Positions 10,317-22,190 are shown, numbered from the stretch's first letter. The stretch: DNA of 64,000 nt from Gentiana macrophylla (GCA_026214975.1 CM047815.1:59217852-59281851); one strand, 5' to 3'. The notes: generated by a model not told the origin, from the letters alone. A program made the numbers and translations.

Positions 10317-11157
10317 ATGTCCATCCATGAGAATCCATCTTTGGTACTTGTTCAGCCATTGATGAATGGCAACAATTATAGTCCATGGAAGATATCTATG
10401 GAGATGGTGCTAATTACCAAGAATAAAATTTGCTTCGTAGACGGCACAATCAAAAGGCCAAAAGCAGATTCAATTGACTTCCATGCATGGAGACAAAGTG
10501 ATACAATGGTAAGCTCATGGATTTTGAATTTTGTGGAGAACACCATTGCTTAGAGTTTGATGTACTTCAAGAGTGCACATGCAGTTTGGAAGAATCTTGC
10601 AGCTAGATTTTCTAATGTTGATGCCTTGAGGCTATCAGATCTTCTTGTGGAAATGCATCTGTTGAAGCAAGGTAATGATTCTGTCAATCAATATTTCACA
10701 AAATTGATGGTTCTGTGGGAAGAAATCAAAACTATCAGGCATGTATCAGTTTGTTCTTGTGATCCTCAATGTCATTACAATGCAATCAGCACACTAATAG
10801 ATCATGTGGAGGCTGAACATGTCATAAAATTCCTTAAAGGTTTAAGGGATGAGTTTGAACCAATGGTTTCACAGGCATTTTGATGGTACCTTTTTCAGAA
10901 ATTCATGATGCCTTTGCAATGGCCATTAAATTTGAAAGACAAAAGTTATATGTAGCAAATAGAACCAAAAATCAAGAATCTATGGTTCTTTTGTTTCAGA
11001 AAAATGGACAAGGGAAAAATTAGATAGTCAGCAGACCTAACTCTGCATCTGCTGCAAATCTAAGAATCCCAAGAAGATGCAATATAGTTTTTGCGGATAT
11101 AATGGTCATACCCAGGAGACTTGTTACAAGAAACGTGGCTATCATCCTGGTTTCAAG
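10317..11157 (+). pseudogene. gag: Copia-2 gag (broken)
   Basis: Starts near 10317. NYSPWKISMEMVLITKNK and DFHAWRQSDTMVSSWIL are typical of the N-terminal copia gag domain; an in-frame TAG at 10554-10556 splits it from the second half (10557-10883), which has LSDLLVEMHLLKQGNDSVNQ of the UBN2-type region. After 10883 the frame is lost. A zinc knuckle remnant (SFCGYNGHTQETCYKKRGYH) lies at about 11082-11145 in another frame, with its first cysteine not preserved. The product would be the nucleocapsid/capsid protein. Confidence 0.85.
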
Positions 11158-11344
11158 TCAAAAAGGGCAAATTTGGTAGAGGAAGAACAGTAAGCAGAAG
11201 AAGATCAGGCCCAAAACAGGTCTGATGGACCGGGATTTCCAAATCTTACTGCACAATAACTTGACAAGTTGATGGCTCTGCTGAGTTCTGGTCCTCCTAG
11301 ACATGCAAGATTTGCTGTTGGCTAACCTGCTGAGATTGTGACAC

Positions 11345-11890
11345 ACATATCTTGGACTCTGGTGCCACAGATCACATTGTAGGATCATTAGATCTATTAA
11401 GCAATTTCAAACCTTTATCCGGTATAAAATGGGATTACCTAATGGAAATAATTTTTCTGTCACACATATAAGACAAGTAAGGGTCAACCCTCAGCTAGTC
11501 CTACATGATGTGTTTTGCATTCCTGGTTTTGAGTATAACCTTTTTTCTTTACCTGCCTTTATTAATCATACAAAAGGTGTCGTTGTTTTTTCTGCTAACA
11601 AGTGTGTTTTGCAAGACAAGAATAAGAAAGTGATTGGTTCAGCTGAGTTACACAGAGGACTTTATGTCATAGAACAACCAATAAGACTTTTGGTTGTCAA
11701 TGATGTAAAAAATCACACATTGTCTGATAGATTAGATGATGCCGTTTTATGGCATTACATACTAGGACACTAGCCAGATAAAAGACTGCAGTCATTAGTT
11801 CACAGTCTGCTGATGTCAAGTTTGTGATCATGACCTTTGTTATGTTTGTCTCATGGAAAAACTAAAGAGAAAAACCTTTTCCATTAAGTA
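11345..11890 (+). pseudogene. pol: Copia-2 protease and GAG-pre-integrase region (broken)
   Basis: LDSGATDHIVG at about 11348-11382 is the aspartic protease active-site motif, intact locally. From 11429 a 114-codon frame runs through VLHDVFCIPGFEYNLFSL to LWHYILGH, the GAG-pre-integrase motif, then stops at 11771-11773 and changes frame. Protease would cleave the polyprotein; the flanking frameshifts rule out a continuous product. Confidence 0.85.
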
Positions 11891-11937
11891 CAACTGCTGT
11901 AAATTCTGTTTTTGATTTTGTTCATATGGATATTTAG

Positions 11938-12573
11938 GGTCCTTTGAGACAGCATATTGTGAATGGACAACAATATATTCTTACTGTTGTAGATGATTTT
12001 TCTAGATTTACTTGGGTTTTTCTTATGAGGCACAAATCTGAAGCTTATGACCTTATTAAATCTTTTGTTAAACTTGTTTCTACACAATTTCACAAAATTA
12101 TCAAAGTCATTAGATCTGATAATGGAGCTGAGTTCCAGCTCACTGAATATTATTCTCAGCAGGGCATCATACATAAGACATCTTATGTCAGCACACCTAA
12201 ACAGAATGGTATTGTTAAAAGAAAACATCAGCATCTGCTGAATGTTGCTAAGGGACTAAGGTTCCAGAGTAATTTACCCATTGAATATTGGGGTTTCTGT
12301 CTTTTACATGCTATAAAATTAATTAATGCTACACTTACACCACTGCTGAAGGAAAGCACTCCACATGAAGTGCTTTATGGCACTAAACCAGACTATTCTG
12401 TGTTTAAGGTTTTTGGTTGCTTAGTTTTTTCTTGCACACTTCAGCAGTACAGAACAAAATTTGACTCAAGATGTAGCACTTGTGTCTACCTTGGGAATTC
12501 CAATACATCCAAGGGTGCTATTCTTTTAGATATTACCAACAAAGATATCTTTGTTGCTAGCTCAAATTCATGA
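11938..12573 (+). pseudogene. pol: Copia-2 integrase core, altered catalytic glutamate
   Basis: A 209-codon open frame covers the rve core: VVDDFSRFTWVFL (first Asp), IRSDNGAEF (second Asp) and TPKQNGIVKRKHQHLLN. In copia integrases the third catalytic residue is a Glu just before RKH; this copy has Lys there (about 12217-12219). The remaining C-terminal part (PDYSVFKVFGCLVF, CVYLGNS) is typical. Integrase would insert the cDNA; with the Glu lost, this copy should be inactive even though the frame is open. Confidence 0.85.
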
Positions 12574-13920
12574 GACTTATTTTCCTCTGTTTCAACGGGT
12601 ATTAGGAAAGGCTAGATATCTTGCGGACATGACAGTTCATTTACCAGTAATGGACAACTTTGATGATCTGCTAAACGAGTTAGCAGACCATCCAGACACA
12701 GGGTCAGTTGCAGCTAAGGCATCCAATGAAGAGCATGAACCAGTTAATCAGGCACCTGAACCCATACAATTAAGAAGGTCCACAAGAACAAGAAAATCAC
12801 CAACCTTTTATCAAGGAGGTGCTCATACTGTTCAGTAGACCCCACACCTGCTGAGTGAGGTCATAAGCCTAGACAATCTCTCAGCAGATTATGCCAAATT
12901 CATCAATGTTATTGATGCTATTAAAGAGCCTAAAACTTACAATCAAGCCATCAAGCATGATGAATTGAAAGAAGCAATGCAAAAGGAGATTGAAGCTCTA
13001 CAAAAAAAACTCATACATGGGAGATAGTTGATCTGCCCCCAGACAATAAACCTATTGGGTGCAAGTGGGTATACATAATCAAATACAACCCTGATGGTTC
13101 AGTAGAGAGATATAAAGCTAGACAAGTAGCAAAAGGCTACACTCAAACATATGGGATTGATTATCAAGAAACTTTCTCTCCTCTTGTCAAGATTACTACA
13201 CTCAAAACATTACTTGCAGCAGCAGCAACTAATAATTGGCATTTACATCAGATGGATGTCAACACTGCCTTCTTACATGGACATCTGCATAAAGAAGTAT
13301 ACATGCAGTTGCCACCAGGTTGTGCAGCACCTAAACCAAATCAACTTTGCAGATTAACCAAATCACTGTATGGCCTCAAACAAGCCAGTAAACAGTGGAA
13401 CTGCAAATTAACTGAGTTTTTTGGAAGCTCAAGGTTTCATTCAGTCTAAGAATGACCACAGCTTATTTACAGAAGGATCAGGACAATCATTTATTACTTT
13501 GCTGGTATATGTAGATGACATCATAACAGCAAGCCCCATCGAACAGTTAATTCAGCAGGTAAATGATGTCCTACATCAGCAATTCACTATCAAAGATCCT
13601 AGAAATTTGAGATATTTACTAGGCAATGAAGCTGCTAGAACTCCTGCTGGCATATCAATTTCTCAAAGAAAGTACACTCTTAATCTCCTAGAAGAATACG
13701 ATTTTTTAGGAGGAAACCCTGCCAAGACACATATGGAGTCCAAGCAAACTTTATAGTATGGTGATTCACCACTTTTGGAAGATAATACTGCTTACAGATC
13801 ATTAGTGGGCAAACTTATCTATCTTACTTTTACCAGACCAGATATTGCCTTTGCAGTTCAACAGCTGAGTCAATTTCTAGACACTTCTACTGAAAATCAT
13901 ATGAATGCATCACCAGACTG
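12574..13920 (+). pseudogene. pol: Copia-2 reverse transcriptase (frameshifted)
   Basis: A linker with LRRSTRTRKSPTFY leads into [10 protein letters not shown], then a frameshift at an A-run (about 13005). The RT core follows in pieces: [33 protein letters not shown] (13252), [15 protein letters not shown], then another shift near 13430 and LVYVDDIITASP (13502-13537) with the YVDD catalytic motif intact. A stop lies at 13754-13756 and the frame is lost again at about 13905. RT would copy the element RNA; this copy cannot be translated whole. Confidence 0.9.
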
Positions 13921-13972
13921 CTGAGGTATTTGAAAGCCAATCCTGGTAAAGGAATCTTATTCCCAGCAAACA

Positions 13973-14458
13973 ATGATCTTGTACTTTACATACAATGATG
14001 GGGCTGGTTGTCTTGAAACAAGAAAATCAGTATCAAGCTACATAATGTTCCTAAGAGATGCACCAATCTCTTGGAAGGCAAAGAAACAAACTACTATAGC
14101 AAGAAGTTCTTTAGAGGCTGAATATAGGGCTATGGCAAATGCAGTTTGTGAAATTCAATGGCTCATTTACATTCTTCAAGATCTGAAAATTCCAATTCAT
14201 CTACCTATTGTCTTATTTTGTGATAATGCCAGTGCCTTGCACATTGCCCATAATCCTGTCTTCCATGAAAGAACCAAACACATAAAGATTGACTGTCATG
14301 TTGTAAGAGACAAAGTAAAGTTTGGACTTGTCAAAATACTTCCAGTCAACACAAAAGAACAAATAGCAGACATTCTCACCAAAGCCTTGGATGCACCTAT
14401 TTTCTCTTATCTACTAGACAAACTGGGAATTTTCAAAGATATTTCAGAGTTCAAGTAG
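13973..14458 (+). pseudogene. pol: Copia-2 RNase H domain
   Basis: A 161-codon frame with [35 protein letters not shown] and [15 protein letters not shown], ending in [10 protein letters not shown], the characteristic end of copia RNase H. It is the best preserved segment. The upstream connection to RT is broken. The stop codon is about 45 bp before the polypurine tract. Confidence 0.9.
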
Positions 14459-14501
14459 TTGAAGGGAATGTTGAGTGCAAGTTGTTCATGTACCATCATC
14501 A

Positions 14502-14512
14502 GCTTGAGGGGG
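14502..14512 (+). promoter_or_regulatory. Copia-2 polypurine tract
   Basis: GCTTGAGGGGG directly before the 3' LTR, the plus-strand priming site for copia elements. Confidence 0.8.
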
Positions 14513-14826
14513 TGTTACAATATATATACTGAATGGAATGTTGAGTGCAGTCAGCTGATACACTCTGCTGATGGTATGAAGTCACAACAGCCTGTTGACA
14601 GCATGAAGTCTCAACAGCCTGCTGAGTAGTGTAGTGTAATGTAGAAAGAAGTTATTCAGTTATAGTCTGTTGTAACCGCTTGTAACTTACTTCTGACTGA
14701 TCTATGAGGTGTATGAAGCTATAAATACCCCATGATCAGCTGCATTGTAAAGTAACTTGTAACTTTTAGTTCATCAATAATAATTCCGCATTTTATCTTC
14801 AGTTTATAATTCTATAAACTTCATCA
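14513..14826 (+). repeat. Copia-2 3' LTR
   Basis: 314 bp from TGTTACAA to CTTCATCA. It matches the 5' LTR with substitutions and about 37 extra bp near 14775-14815. TATA box TATAAATAC at 14720-14728. Followed by target duplication GAAAT. Confidence 0.9.
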
Positions 14827-14831
14827 GAAAT

Positions 14832-15700
14832 CTCATATGATTGAGGAGTTTCTAGTCATATTCCGGGAGCATCCACTATCCAAGCACCCACTTTGTATTG
14901 CTTTTAAATAGTTTCTTCTTGAAGCATGCCTGCAATACAAAGGTTTGTATTGGTACCCTTTAGTTCTTAGGTCCTTGCAGGTTAGGATATGTGTTGAGAG
15001 AGTCCTTTCGAATCCATACCTTTCTAACCCTTGGTTTGCTAGCAGCCTTCTTTGTCCTAGCGGCCTTCTTTGTCCGGGTGGACTGAGCTAACTTTTCGCA
15101 ATGATGTGGGTCAGGGTGGTACACGTTCATTTGCATTCGTGCAAACTGATCTTGCCAATACAATATTTGGGCTAACATGGATTAAAATAAGGGAATCTAT
15201 GAGTGTAGTCGGGTGTATGCACGGATCGTGAAATACAGGCGGGTAAAAATTGGATGGAGCATAGATGTTATGAGGGGAGTTGTTATGTTGGTCATTGCTC
15301 CTTGAACCTCTCCAATCATAATTGTATGCATGATTTCAATGGGAAGAATGTTGTGAAGTGTGTCGATGTGTCGATGAAGCGTTCTTAGGTGCAGTGGGTA
15401 TTTTCTTCTTGATATGTTATGCATGGGTAGTGTGTTCTAAGGCAACGGGCCTAGGATCTAAGACTACTTTTGTTGAGGCTGGTGAGTTTTGTGTTCGGAC
15501 AAATCCTCTTCATAAATGTTCTTACCCTTTGAGTTCTGAGAAGTTGTGGGTTGCGATTTGAGTTGAGTAATTTGTTTTTCAAGTCCTGAGACGACTTGTT
15601 TAAGTACCGCAACCTTTCGCTTCAGAGACTCATTCTCAATTTCGGTCGTTTTGTGCTTAAGTTTCAATTGGCTTAGTTGGTTGATTATAGTGACAAGTTC
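14832..15700 (-). pseudogene. gag-pol: Copia-1 protease site and gag C-terminal coiled-coil region
   Basis: Minus strand. KTTEIENESLKRKVAVLKQ followed by GLEKQITQL (15555-15665) has heptad spacing typical of the gag coiled coil of this copia type. Downstream, KPRVRKVWIRKDSL (14995-15050) and then, in a different frame, LDSGCSRNMT near 14845-14875, the protease active-site region. Frameshifts separate the pieces. The sequence is cut at 14832 by Copia-2 and resumes at 9779. Confidence 0.75.
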
Positions 15701-15804
15701 ATCGTCTTGTTGAACCTTAAGTTCGTTAAATGTGTCGTTTTTATGCTTTAGTGTGGGGTTCTCCCTAGCTAGTTGTTCGTTAAGTATATGCAGTTTATCT
15801 ACTG

Positions 15805-16935
15805 TTAGGGACGTATTCGATACCTACTATCACTCGAGTTCACGGGTTGTGAGAAACCCATAAAACATGAATTTGCTTTCTCGGAGGTCTCGGACTTAGT
15901 ATCATTGTACGGTTCATCGCTCGTGGACCATGCTGCCATAGTTTTCTTCTTTTCCTTAGATCCTCCTTTATGTTCAATTTTGTATTTGTGGTTGGAGTTG
16001 TGCTTCGGTTTGCTAGATTTCTTCTTTGGGCACTCGTTGGCTATATGTCCCTTTTGATTACACTCGAAGCACGTCATCTCATATTTCCAACCGCCACGAT
16101 CTTTTCTTTTATCACTTTCTCTTCGGTACTTGTGTCTCCCGTTGGACCTGTTCCTTTTCTCATTCTTCAGAAATTTGTTGAACTTCCGAACCATCATAGC
16201 CATTTCCTTATCGTCACTTTCACTTTTGTCATCAGATAGTTCTTCATCTGAAGACTACTCTTCTTGAGCTTTGAATGCCGGAAAGATAAACTCAACATGT
16301 TTACCTTTTCGTTCATTCAACCGTTGCTCATACACCAAGAGGTTCCCAATAATTTCATCTTTAGTAAGGACCGAAAGATCCTTCGCCTCCTCAATGGTCG
16401 TAGCCTAGCTTCCCATTCAGGAGGTGGGCATTGAAGTAACTTGATATTCTAGTCCTCAGTAGAGATGGTCTTACCGAGTGAGCTTAACGAGTTGATTATG
16501 TCGGTGAATCTATTATCAATATCGGTAATGGATTCACCGGGTTTGACTTTAAAAGACTCATATGCATGGTTTAACTGGTTGATTCTAGACTTCTTAACCT
16601 TGCTAGTACCCTCATGCATATTAATTAAAGTCTCCCAAATTTCTTTGGTAGACTCGCGTGCGGCCACAACACAGTTCTCAGAGGGGCTAAAAGAGTTGAT
16701 GAAAATGGCGATGGCTTTGGCATTGAGGGACATTAATCTGAAGTCCCCATTGTCAATCTCGTATTCCGTTTTGGCAACCTTTCAGGTAACTCAGGCTTCA
16801 ACGACAGACTTCATCGGAACAAACGGACATTTATTAATAATTACCATAAGTTGGTAATCCGTTTGTTGGATTTGAGTCTTCATTGAGTGCTTCCATTGGA
16901 TAAATCCGAAACCAGATAAATGAAACCGGATTAGC
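15805..16935 (-). pseudogene. gag: Copia-1 gag with CCHC zinc knuckle (broken)
   Basis: Minus strand. GDFRLMSLNAKAIAIFINS, TKEIWETLINMHEGTSKVKK and YESFKVKPGESITDI (16449-16740) form the UBN2-type gag core; a stop ends that frame at 16449. HVEFIFPAFKAQEE lies near 16255-16300. CFECNQKGHIANECP (about 16030-16075) is an intact C-x2-C-x4-H-x4-C knuckle. The layout (long gag, knuckle, coiled coil, CFMGF) resembles SIRE-like copia elements from memory. The 5' LTR is missing: hAT sequence begins directly at about 16941, so this end is truncated. Confidence 0.8.
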
Positions 16936-16940
16936 CTGGT

Positions 16941-17211
16941 AGATTTAAGACTGTTGAAAGGGAGGGATTTAGAAGATATTCACGGGCACTTGAACCTAGG
17001 TTTCAAGTACCATCTCGTATGATTGTAGCTCGCGATTGTATGGAAATATACCTTGAGGAGAAAAAAAAGTTGAAAATCGTATTGAAAGACGAGCGTCTTT
17101 GCCTCACCATTGACACTTGGTCATCTTGCCAGAATAAGAATTGTATGGTTTTAACTGTACATTGGATTGATCATGAATGGCTATTGAGAAAAAAGATTTT
17201 AAATTTTCAAA
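16941..17211 (+). pseudogene. hAT transposase fragment 1 (RICESLEEPER-like)
   Basis: RFKTVEREGFRRYSRALEP, PSRMIVARDCMEIYLEEKKK, LCLTIDTWSSCQNKNCMVLT and WIDHEWLLRKKILNFQ form one open frame matching the middle of plant hAT transposases of the RICESLEEPER/DAYSLEEPER type. The first catalytic Asp region (TIDTWSS) is present. The BED zinc finger and N-terminus are missing because Copia-1 sequence lies immediately left. The reading stops where a MITE begins at 17212 and resumes at 17487. Confidence 0.85.
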
Positions 17212-17480
17212 TACTCCCTCCGTTCCAATTTATCTAAGACAGTTACCAAAATCACGCTTATTAAGGATGTAAGTTAATGCATTAAATTTTACAATGAAAT
17301 GACTAGAATGTCCTTGGTTATAATTAATATGACCTTTATTTTTATATCTTCTAGTGTAATAAATAAGGGAAAATCAAATAAAAACACAATAAATGTTGCG
17401 TTGGAAATTGTCTTTGCGCCACACAAAATGGAACAAAACATTTTAAAGAATCGCCGCCGATTATTGTGGAGCGGAGAGTC
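17212..17480. mobile_element. Stowaway-like MITE inside the hAT gene
   Basis: After TA at 17212-17213 the sequence CTCCCTCCGTTCCAATTTA is a typical Stowaway/mariner terminus, followed by AT-rich non-coding DNA. The right end is degenerate: TTGTCTTTGCGCC...TGGAAC near 17412-17432 is a weak mirror of the left end and hAT coding sequence resumes at 17487, so the right boundary is approximate. Confidence 0.6.
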
Positions 17481-17486
17481 GTTGAG

Positions 17487-17640
17487 AATCATCAAGGGAT
17501 AACCATTGGCAAGGTGATTGAAGAGTTGTAGCTACTTTGGGGAATTGATAAAGTTATGACACTCACGGTCAATAATGCACAGTCTAATTCTATTATTGTT
17601 AGTCATTTGGTTAAGAAGGCAAAACTGAAGGACAAAATCT
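17487..17640 (+). pseudogene. hAT transposase fragment 2
   Basis: NHQGITIGKVIEEL, an in-frame stop, then LLWGIDKVMTLTVNNAQSNS and IIVSHLVKKAKLKDKI. This continues fragment 1; family members carry an Asp-x-Ala-type motif where this copy has NNAQ. It ends exactly at the target duplication of the MULE (17631-17640) and resumes at 49893. Confidence 0.85.
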
Positions 17641-18100
17641 GGCTAAATTACAAATTTAGTCTTATAACTGAATGACGCGATATTCTGATTTTGGTTACGT
17701 TTTTTCTTCGATGTGATTTTAGTCACTCAGAAATAATCTTTTTTTGGGAAATAGTCAACGATGTGGAAAATCTTGATGAGACAACTTTCCAGTAAAAATT
17801 GTTCCACGTCATACAATATTACCACATCAGCTTGCTTTTTAAAAAATTAAAAATACCACGTCATCCAATCCCATTTATTTAGTACATAAAAAAATCTACT
17901 ACAATTTATTTAATAATCCCAATCCCAAAAATCTAAATTCCCACTTTCTTTAATAATCCAATCCAAAGTATCCAAACCAAATTCCCACTTTCTTTTAATC
18001 TCTTGCCGAGTTAGGCACCCCACCCCCACCCCCCCCCCCCCCCCACACAAACCCCTCTCTTTCTCCACACAAATCTTTTTCTCCGTCGTCTTCATCCCTG
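17641..18100 (+). repeat. MULE left terminal inverted repeat
   Basis: Shares with the inverted right end blocks such as AAAAAAATCTACTAC, AATCCCAAAAAT, ACTTTCTTT, CTCTTGCC, CTCTCTTTCTCC and TTTTCTCCG in the same order. It contains a run of 18 or so C residues (18027-18046) inside a C-rich tract, where the right copy has a much shorter one. The homology ends near the exon/intron border at 18100. Confidence 0.75.
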
Positions 18101-18388
18101 GTATGCTAAGTGCTTCAGTTTTGAAAAAAAGTTTATCTCGGTTATTTGTTTGGATTTCAGGTACTATTGAAGCATTTACTGATTCATTTATTCCACTTTC
18201 TTGCTATTTTTGAGGTGGGTTTTTGGTAATTTTGTTTTTTTTTTCCTTTTTCTCAAGTTGTGTTTGTTTAATTGGAACTGGGCTATCTTTAAGCTCCATT
18301 TTTTTGTGTATTGCAGATTCAGGAAAGATAGGAGAAAAATAAAGCTTTTAGTCATAAAGAAATGGGTATTTGATCGAAATTTTCTAGA
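18040..18388 (+). pseudogene. Captured gene: 5' leader with intron
   Basis: A CT-rich leader ends at CATCCCTG|GTATGC (18100/18101); the intron 18101-18316 ends in a T-rich stretch and TTGCAG. The second leader exon (18317-18388) continues, after removal of the insertion, at 37152 and reaches an ATG at 37187. Transcription would have to start in the MULE left inverted repeat. Splice sites are inferred from consensus only. Confidence 0.5.
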
Positions 18389-19555
18389 TGTCCAATCTAA
18401 CAGCGATGTCTTAAGATCGATTGTAATCTAGTAAGTGGTCAGTCGTATCCATGAGGATTGTGAGGTTGAGCAGAAAAGGCTATCATTATCTTGATCTAAG
18501 TCGCAATAATACAAGAAATTAAATGTATCTAAAAGTCTACTACTACAAAGATTGATAAAATATAAAAAACCTAACCAAGACAATGCGTAGACTAGCAAAT
18601 CTCTCGTAGCATAATGGGAATGATTTCCTACCTTCCTACCATTCATGTTCGAAAGTGTGAAACGGTGCATTCCTAAGCAAGAAATCCCCCATCATACGAG
18701 TGTATGAGACTACACTATACCTTCTCCTTGGCCTAGGTGCCCTAAACCTAATGAATTGGTATGATAAGCACGTGAATGCAATGACAATGTCAACAACCCC
18801 CGGATAAGAAATCGAATGCCTCGAAAGGTCGATTTTGCCTTCCGGTTCACCTACCCTCATCCCACGTTTAACATCTCCGTTCGGTATCCGTTAAACGTGT
18901 AAATGCTAACACTAGTCAATTACTCCAATGTCAACAAACAATGCAATACAAGTAGGTAAAGCTTCACAACAATCAAAACTAACAACATAAACAATCATTC
19001 ACAATCAATCACAAGAGATTAAACTAATTCTACAACATCATCTTGGCTAGTTTCCCTAGCCGCTTATAACTACACACATCAATATGTCAAAATTAACATT
19101 CATAATCATAAGAACACTTGAATCAAAATAAAAATTAAGAGTTACCAATTACAAGCAAGAACTCGGAATTGGTGTTCTTCATCCAAGCTTCCAACACCTC
19201 CAATGGAGTCAACACACTAATGTATTTTTAACTCCAAGCAAAGGAGTAGAAGTTAGCTAAGAACCCTTAATTATTACAATCAAAATCAAGAGTTAATTCT
19301 ACTTATAATTCGGCTAGGAGAGCCCACGGAAGGTGGAGGTGCCTTCAAGGAGAGTGGAGGTGAGGAAGATGAAGTTGGGGGCTCCCTAACTTAGATAAAT
19401 TCGATCCAAAATTAGGTTTATATGGCTGAAAACTGCTTCTGTGACGTGTTGGCGCGCGTCATTATAGGTCTGGCGTGCGTCACTAAAAGCCTTAAACTCT
19501 CTGAATATCTACAGTGACGTTTGGCGCGCGCCACCATAAGCTAGCGTGCGCCAAA

Positions 19556-21367
19556 TGTTAGGAAATCACTAGTTTAACGCAGCGGAATTTAAAATTTTGA
19601 TTTCCTTTTCTAGATCGTTCTTCGTTTAATGCAATAAACACGTTAAGTAGTTTGACGGTTATACCTCAGATGATCTATAAGATCGTCGCTTTGACCGCCA
19701 ACGGAGAGTAGTTCAATGCGCAAGCCGTCCACGCGTCCGGCCTCTATCGCTAATCCACACGAACCCGTCGCCGGAATCCTCCTTGGACTGCTATCGAAAA
19801 ACTCCGGCTGCTAGATCGGACCTTTTCTTCCCTCACAAACTCACTATGGAGAGCTCTCTATTTTACACAAGAATTATGAACTCTTGCAATTGTGATGTAC
19901 AAAAGAGCTTGACACCCACTTCCTTTTTATAGAGGAGGTGGCGCCCCATATGAAGTGTGGAGGAGAAGAAAACCTTTTTCCAATAAAATAAGGAAAATCA
20001 ATTAGATTGATTTATCTCTTTAATTATAATTTATTTTGCCAATATCCTATATTGATTATAATTATCTTATTACCATAAATCCATTTTTTCAAAATCAATT
20101 AATATCTTATATTAATATTATGGCAATCTTTATTAATTAAAGTGCACAATCCAAGTGTATCTCATACACTCAAAAGTGGCGCCCCATTAGTCAACTAATT
20201 GACTACCGGAATATTCTTTAATTAATATAATTTGTATATAATTAATATCTTGTATTTTATTTATTCATAATAAATAAATACCACCATATTAATTTACCAC
20301 TATAACCTTTATAGTCTGAGATAAACTTTCCTTATCGGTCATCAACTATAACCGCATTTTAATCCGACTCGATGTTCATATGTGTGTGACCCGATAGGCT
20401 TCCGAATATGTGGGCCGTAGACACAAAGTGCAATTTACTAAAATGCCCTTCATACCTAACGATCACGGGATAGCGTCAGCAACACACGTGACCCCAATTA
20501 TCGGAAGAGTCAAAAGCAATGACTACTACCTTTCATGTGAAGCGATTACCGTGTAACTTACAATCCTATCGCTGTAATAATCTCCATACGATCGTATCTC
20601 GAGTGTCAATACATTGACGATCGTATCTTATAATCTGGATATCATGCTCTCTCGGAATAACACATTTACTCCCACTTTGCAAAGATTCTCGAGAGCTAGA
20701 CATTCCTTATAAGAAGGCCATTTCGGATATTCGATCCCAATCATAGGATACGCGATTCCCGGACGACCAATCATGTATACTCCGCATGCTTCAATATCAT
20801 ATCTAATCACTACCGCACGATCGCCCTGTGGTTAGGAGAAATCTCAATAGTGTCAAAGCATGACAATCCACACCGTGATGCCATGAAGACTCCGGTCAAA
20901 ATGATAATTACACAACCGCCACATAGTGTGACACTTAATGTAAGTGGAGTCGATCTAACGTCACGCATTCCCTAATACACGTCCACGTCACGGTCCAAGT
21001 GTCCCTACACTTCGATAGACGAGATCTCCCTACCTTCTAAAAGATAGAAGACAACCAATACGTGCTAGTCGATTATACTATCAATGTCCCATTTGATAAT
21101 ACATAAGACTAGAGACATTTAAGTACCAACCTTGTTATAGTGATTAGAGATCTCATCAACCATAATCACTATCATGGTTTCTCTATCATGATTGATACTA
21201 GGGACATTACTATATATATACAACAAATAATATGAAGATAAACAATATATAATAACATAAGTGCTTTTATTAATCATAATAAAGTTATTACATGAACTAA
21301 ATAGGCGTAAATGACCCGACCGGTCGGATCCGGTCCAACCCGATTGGGTTTAGGACACCTTTCAACA
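19556..21367 (-). repeat. Copia-A LTR 1 (3' LTR of unit A)
   Basis: 1812 bp, ends TGTTAGG/TTTCAACA on the plus strand. A minus-strand TATA-like TATAAAAAGG lies at about 19922-19931, roughly 1.44 kb into the LTR in its own orientation. AT-rich stretches are identical to LTR 2 and 3; differences cluster as small indels. Confidence 0.93.
19922..19931 (-). promoter_or_regulatory. TATA-like box of Copia-A LTR 1
   Basis: Minus strand CTATAAAAAGG. LTR 2 and LTR 3 have the same site with one A fewer (near 27542 and 35203). Inferred promoter of the copia element. Confidence 0.5.
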
Positions 21368-21381
21368 ATCTCCCACTTGGC
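21368..21381 (-). promoter_or_regulatory. Copia-A unit A polypurine tract
   Basis: Minus strand CCAAGTGGGAGAT directly before the LTR start TGTTG, the usual copia plus-strand primer. It follows the RNase H stop codon by a few bases. Confidence 0.85.
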
Positions 21382-22190
21382 CTAAATCCAATCACCCATA
21401 TGCCTAAGCCCGTGCAAGTGAACATGTTTCTCATGCTTAGCTTGAGACAATGCCTTAGTTAACGGATCGGCTATGTTATCATCCGTGTGGACTTTCTCTA
21501 TCTTTACATCTCCTCTATCTACTATCTCTCTAATCAAGTAATAGCGCCAGTAGCACATGTTTGGACTTACGATGAGACCTTGGTTCCTTTGATTGAGATA
21601 TCGCTCCATTATTATCACGATCTGAGAGGCACTGGACCTTGATGGAGGAACCACACCAAGTTCGATGAATGAACTTCTTCATCCAAATCGCTTCCTTTGC
21701 CGCCTCCGAGGCTGCTATGTATTCGGCTTCCGTTGTAGAATCCGCGATAGTCTCCTGCTTGGAACTCTTCTAGCTCATTTGCTCCGCCGTTAAGCGTGAA
21801 AACAAATCCAGTTGTGACTTAAAGTCATCCTTGTCGGTTTGGAAGCGGCATCTGTGTAACCTCGTAATACTAAATCATCATTCCGAAAACCAGAACATAT
21901 CCCTGAAATGCGTCTCAAGTACTTAAGGATATTCTTGACGACAATCCAGTGACCATCACCTGGATTGGTGATACCTACTAGTCATACTAAGATGGTGCGA
22001 GACGTGCGGTCTTGTGCATAACATGGCATACATGATAGACCCGATTGCCGAGCATAAGGGACTTTACTCATTGTGCCCTTTCCTTCTGTCTTAGGACTCA
22101 TTCCGCCCGACAGTAGACCCATGTGACATGGGCGGCAATCCTTTCTTGGGTGCTCCATGCTGAATCTCTTGACAGATCTTGTCTATGTAG
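21382..22190 (-). pseudogene. pol: Copia-A unit A RNase H (frameshifted)
   Basis: Minus strand. The last 90 codons include CYWRYYLIREIVDRGDVKIE and NIADPLTKALSQAKHEKH, the conserved copia RNase H end. Upstream, DSATTEAEYIA-type sequence near 21710-21750 and a chain of short pieces in different frames show at least five indels. RNase H would degrade the RNA template during cDNA synthesis. Confidence 0.8.

Larger units (their letters stand above)
9785..14826 (+). mobile_element. Ty1/copia retrotransposon (Copia-2), complete but decayed
   Basis: Bounded by LTRs at 9785-10060 and 14513-14826 and by the perfect target duplication GAAAT (9780-9784 and 14827-14831). It has an initiator-Met-type primer site, a polypurine tract, and gag, protease, integrase, RT and RNase H in copia order. 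It inserted in the pol gene of Copia-1. Several stops and frameshifts, plus an altered integrase residue, make it non-autonomous. Confidence 0.95.
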
